Assembly (NCBI GenBank): GCA_934230685.1
Contig: CAKQFF010000093.1
Coordinates: 1-7,479 of the forward strand
Source of the DNA: an uncultured Prevotella sp.
GTDB taxonomy: Bacteria > Bacteroidota > Bacteroidia > Bacteroidales > Bacteroidaceae
Direction: 5' to 3'
Length of the DNA: 7,479 nt
Below are positions 6,412 to 7,479 of this stretch, piece after piece. Under the pieces are notes generated by a model. That model worked only from the letters and a program-made list of their open reading frames with translations. It was not told where the DNA came from and made no database searches. Position numbers and translations under genes: made by a program. Every line of letters begins with the position of its first letter. Within the stretch, counting starts at the first letter, position 1.

Positions 6412-7479
6412 TTACTTAATCAAATCAACCGAACGCTTGAGGAATGAGTCGAGAGCGGCTCCCTTAAGCATTCCGTTCTGAAGGAGTGCGAGGTCGATGA
6501 GCTGGTGAACAATCTTGTTGTTCTTGGCGTAAGAGGCGATGATTCCGTTCTTCTTGGTGCGTTGCTCCTCGATGGATTTCTCTGTGTTCTTAACGTCGTC
6601 CTTCTCCTCCTGAGTCAGTTCCTCAGGCTTCTTCTTGCCCTGCTCCTGGTGGAGCACAGCCAAGCGTGCCTCAAGACCCTTGATTTCGCTCTCAACTGGC
6701 TTCAGCTCTTCGGCGCAGTTCTCCTTCTCGCTCTCCAATACGTTCTTGATGAGCGGATGGTCGCTGTTGAGCACGAGGTTGAATGCGTCGGGCATCTGGG
6801 CGTAGAACGACATTCCAGCCTGGAACTTGCTTGCCTCCTTCATTCTTCGCATATATTCGCTCTGAGTGATGAGCACAGGCAGGGTCTGCTCGCCAAGACC
6901 CTGAACGTCGACGTAGAACTCCGTCTTGTCAAGTGTTGGCAGCTGTGAGCGGAAGGCCTCTGTCAGATTGTCCTTGTCGTCCTTAGGCAGTTCGCTCTCC
7001 TTGTTCTCCTCCTTCACGATGAGGCGGTCGACGATGTCGGCGTCAACGCGGCTGAAGCGTGTCTTCTCAAGCTTCTGCTCAAGCATCGAAACCATAGGAG
7101 TATCGAGCTGTCCGTCGAGCAGCAGCACGTTGTAGCCCTTGTTCTTGGCAGCTTCGATATAGCTGTATTCTCCCTCCTTGTCGTTGGCGTAGAGGTAGAT
7201 GATATTGCCGTCCTTGTCGGTCTGGTTGTCCTTCACGAGAGTCTTGTACTCGTCGTAGGTGAAGTATTTTCCGTCAACGTCCTTCAGCAGGGCGAAGTCC
7301 TTGGCTCTGTCGTAGAAGTCTTCCTGCGAGAGCATTCCGTAGTTGATGAAAATCTTGAGGTCGTCCCATTTCTCCTCGTATTCCTTGCGGTTCTCCTTGA
7401 AGATAGCGGCGAGGCGGTCGGCAACTTTCTTTGTGATGTACTTGGAAATCTTCTTCACGTTGGCGTCGCTCTGCAGGTA
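6412..7479 (-). CDS. htpG: Molecular chaperone HtpG (Hsp90), 5' part outside window
   Basis: C-terminal 355 residues of bacterial Hsp90, an ATP-dependent cytoplasmic chaperone working as a dimer. The frame is open to the right edge, so the N-terminal ATPase domain lies outside. Visible parts are the end of the middle domain (YLQSDANVKKISKYITKKVA, 1-20 of the visible part; EEKWDDLKIFINYGMLSQEDF, about 35-55; the FTYDEY and YLYAND segments that follow) and the C-terminal dimerisation domain (LPVLITQSEYMRRM, about 200-213; NSDHPLIKNVL, about 238-248; LIDLALLQNGML at about 327-338; ending SFLKRSVDLIK). Between NSDH and LIDL lies a Lys/Glu-rich, coiled-coil-like stretch (roughly 6523-6735) that E. 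coli HtpG lacks, as far as I recall. The GTG at 7458 is internal, not a start, because the family sequence continues upstream of it. A strong terminator follows 80 nt after the stop. Confidence 0.96.
   Translation of the reverse strand, partial: YLQSDANVKKISKYITKKVADRLAAIFKENRKEYEEKWDDLKIFINYGMLSQEDFYDRAKDFALLKDVDGKYFTYDEYKTLVKDNQTDKDGNIIYLYANDKEGEYSYIEAAKNKGYNVLLLDGQLDTPMVSMLEQKLEKTRFSRVDADIVDRLIVKEENKESELPKDDKDNLTEAFRSQLPTLDKTEFYVDVQGLGEQTLPVLITQSEYMRRMKEASKFQAGMSFYAQMPDAFNLVLNSDHPLIKNVLESEKENCAEELKPVESEIKGLEARLAVLHQEQGKKKPEELTQEEKDDVKNTEKSIEEQRTKKNGIIASYAKNNKIVHQLIDLALLQNGMLKGAALDSFLKRSVDLIK

Noticed and set aside
6505..6948. Leu/Val-rich 147-codon plus-strand frame inside htpG
   Set aside because: The hydrophobic look comes from reading Lys/Glu codons of HtpG backwards (AAG to CTT, GAG to CTC); it is a shadow.
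7456..7458. GTG at 7458 as the start of htpG
   Set aside because: Codons upstream to the edge encode YLQSDAN, which continues the HtpG middle domain, so the gene is cut by the window and does not start there.
1..7479. A novel multi-gene defence, phage or mobile system
   Set aside because: The genes are housekeeping or broadly spread envelope families, with uniform style and no integrase, transposase, toxin-antitoxin pair or attachment site visible.

Overview
The window looks like ordinary core chromosome of a Bacteroidota, most likely the Prevotella/Segatella group. The evidence is Bacteroidota-type promoters (TAnnTTTG boxes), a long-form PurC, a charged insertion near the C-terminus of HtpG, a DUF5715-like protein, and AT-rich leaders without clear Shine-Dalgarno sites. 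The genus assignment is an inference. I see no phage, transposase, CRISPR, tRNA or rRNA signal.

Layout. The left part (1-2786) is a minus-strand cluster transcribed right to left: phoH (TTG start), purC 27 bp downstream, and, after a 291-bp spacer, menG/ubiE, which runs off the left edge. The spacer holds two sets of short repeats and a 25-bp-arm imperfect hairpin. At 2787-2924 two near-identical promoter boxes face away from each other, one driving phoH leftward and the other a rightward membrane-anchored protein with an M15/hedgehog-like zinc-site signature (2925-3776). That gene ends at a good intrinsic terminator (3801-3832).

The right part is again on the minus strand. A three-unit helix-hairpin-helix (ComEA-like) membrane-anchored protein (5211-6200) with its own promoter is followed 35 bp downstream by a YihY/BrkB-type membrane protein (3850-5175), a probable two-gene operon. 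Upstream lies the 3' part of htpG (6412-7479; its 5' end is outside the window), closed by a textbook intrinsic terminator at 6285-6331.

Roles: menaquinone synthesis (MenG), purine synthesis (PurC), an RNA-linked ATPase (PhoH), a chaperone (HtpG), and three envelope proteins of uncertain job. I found no clear undescribed multi-gene system. The points most worth a second look are the zinc-site protein that lacks the canonical catalytic Glu, the HtpG C-terminal insertion, the triple HhH protein, and the hairpin and repeats in the purC-menG spacer.
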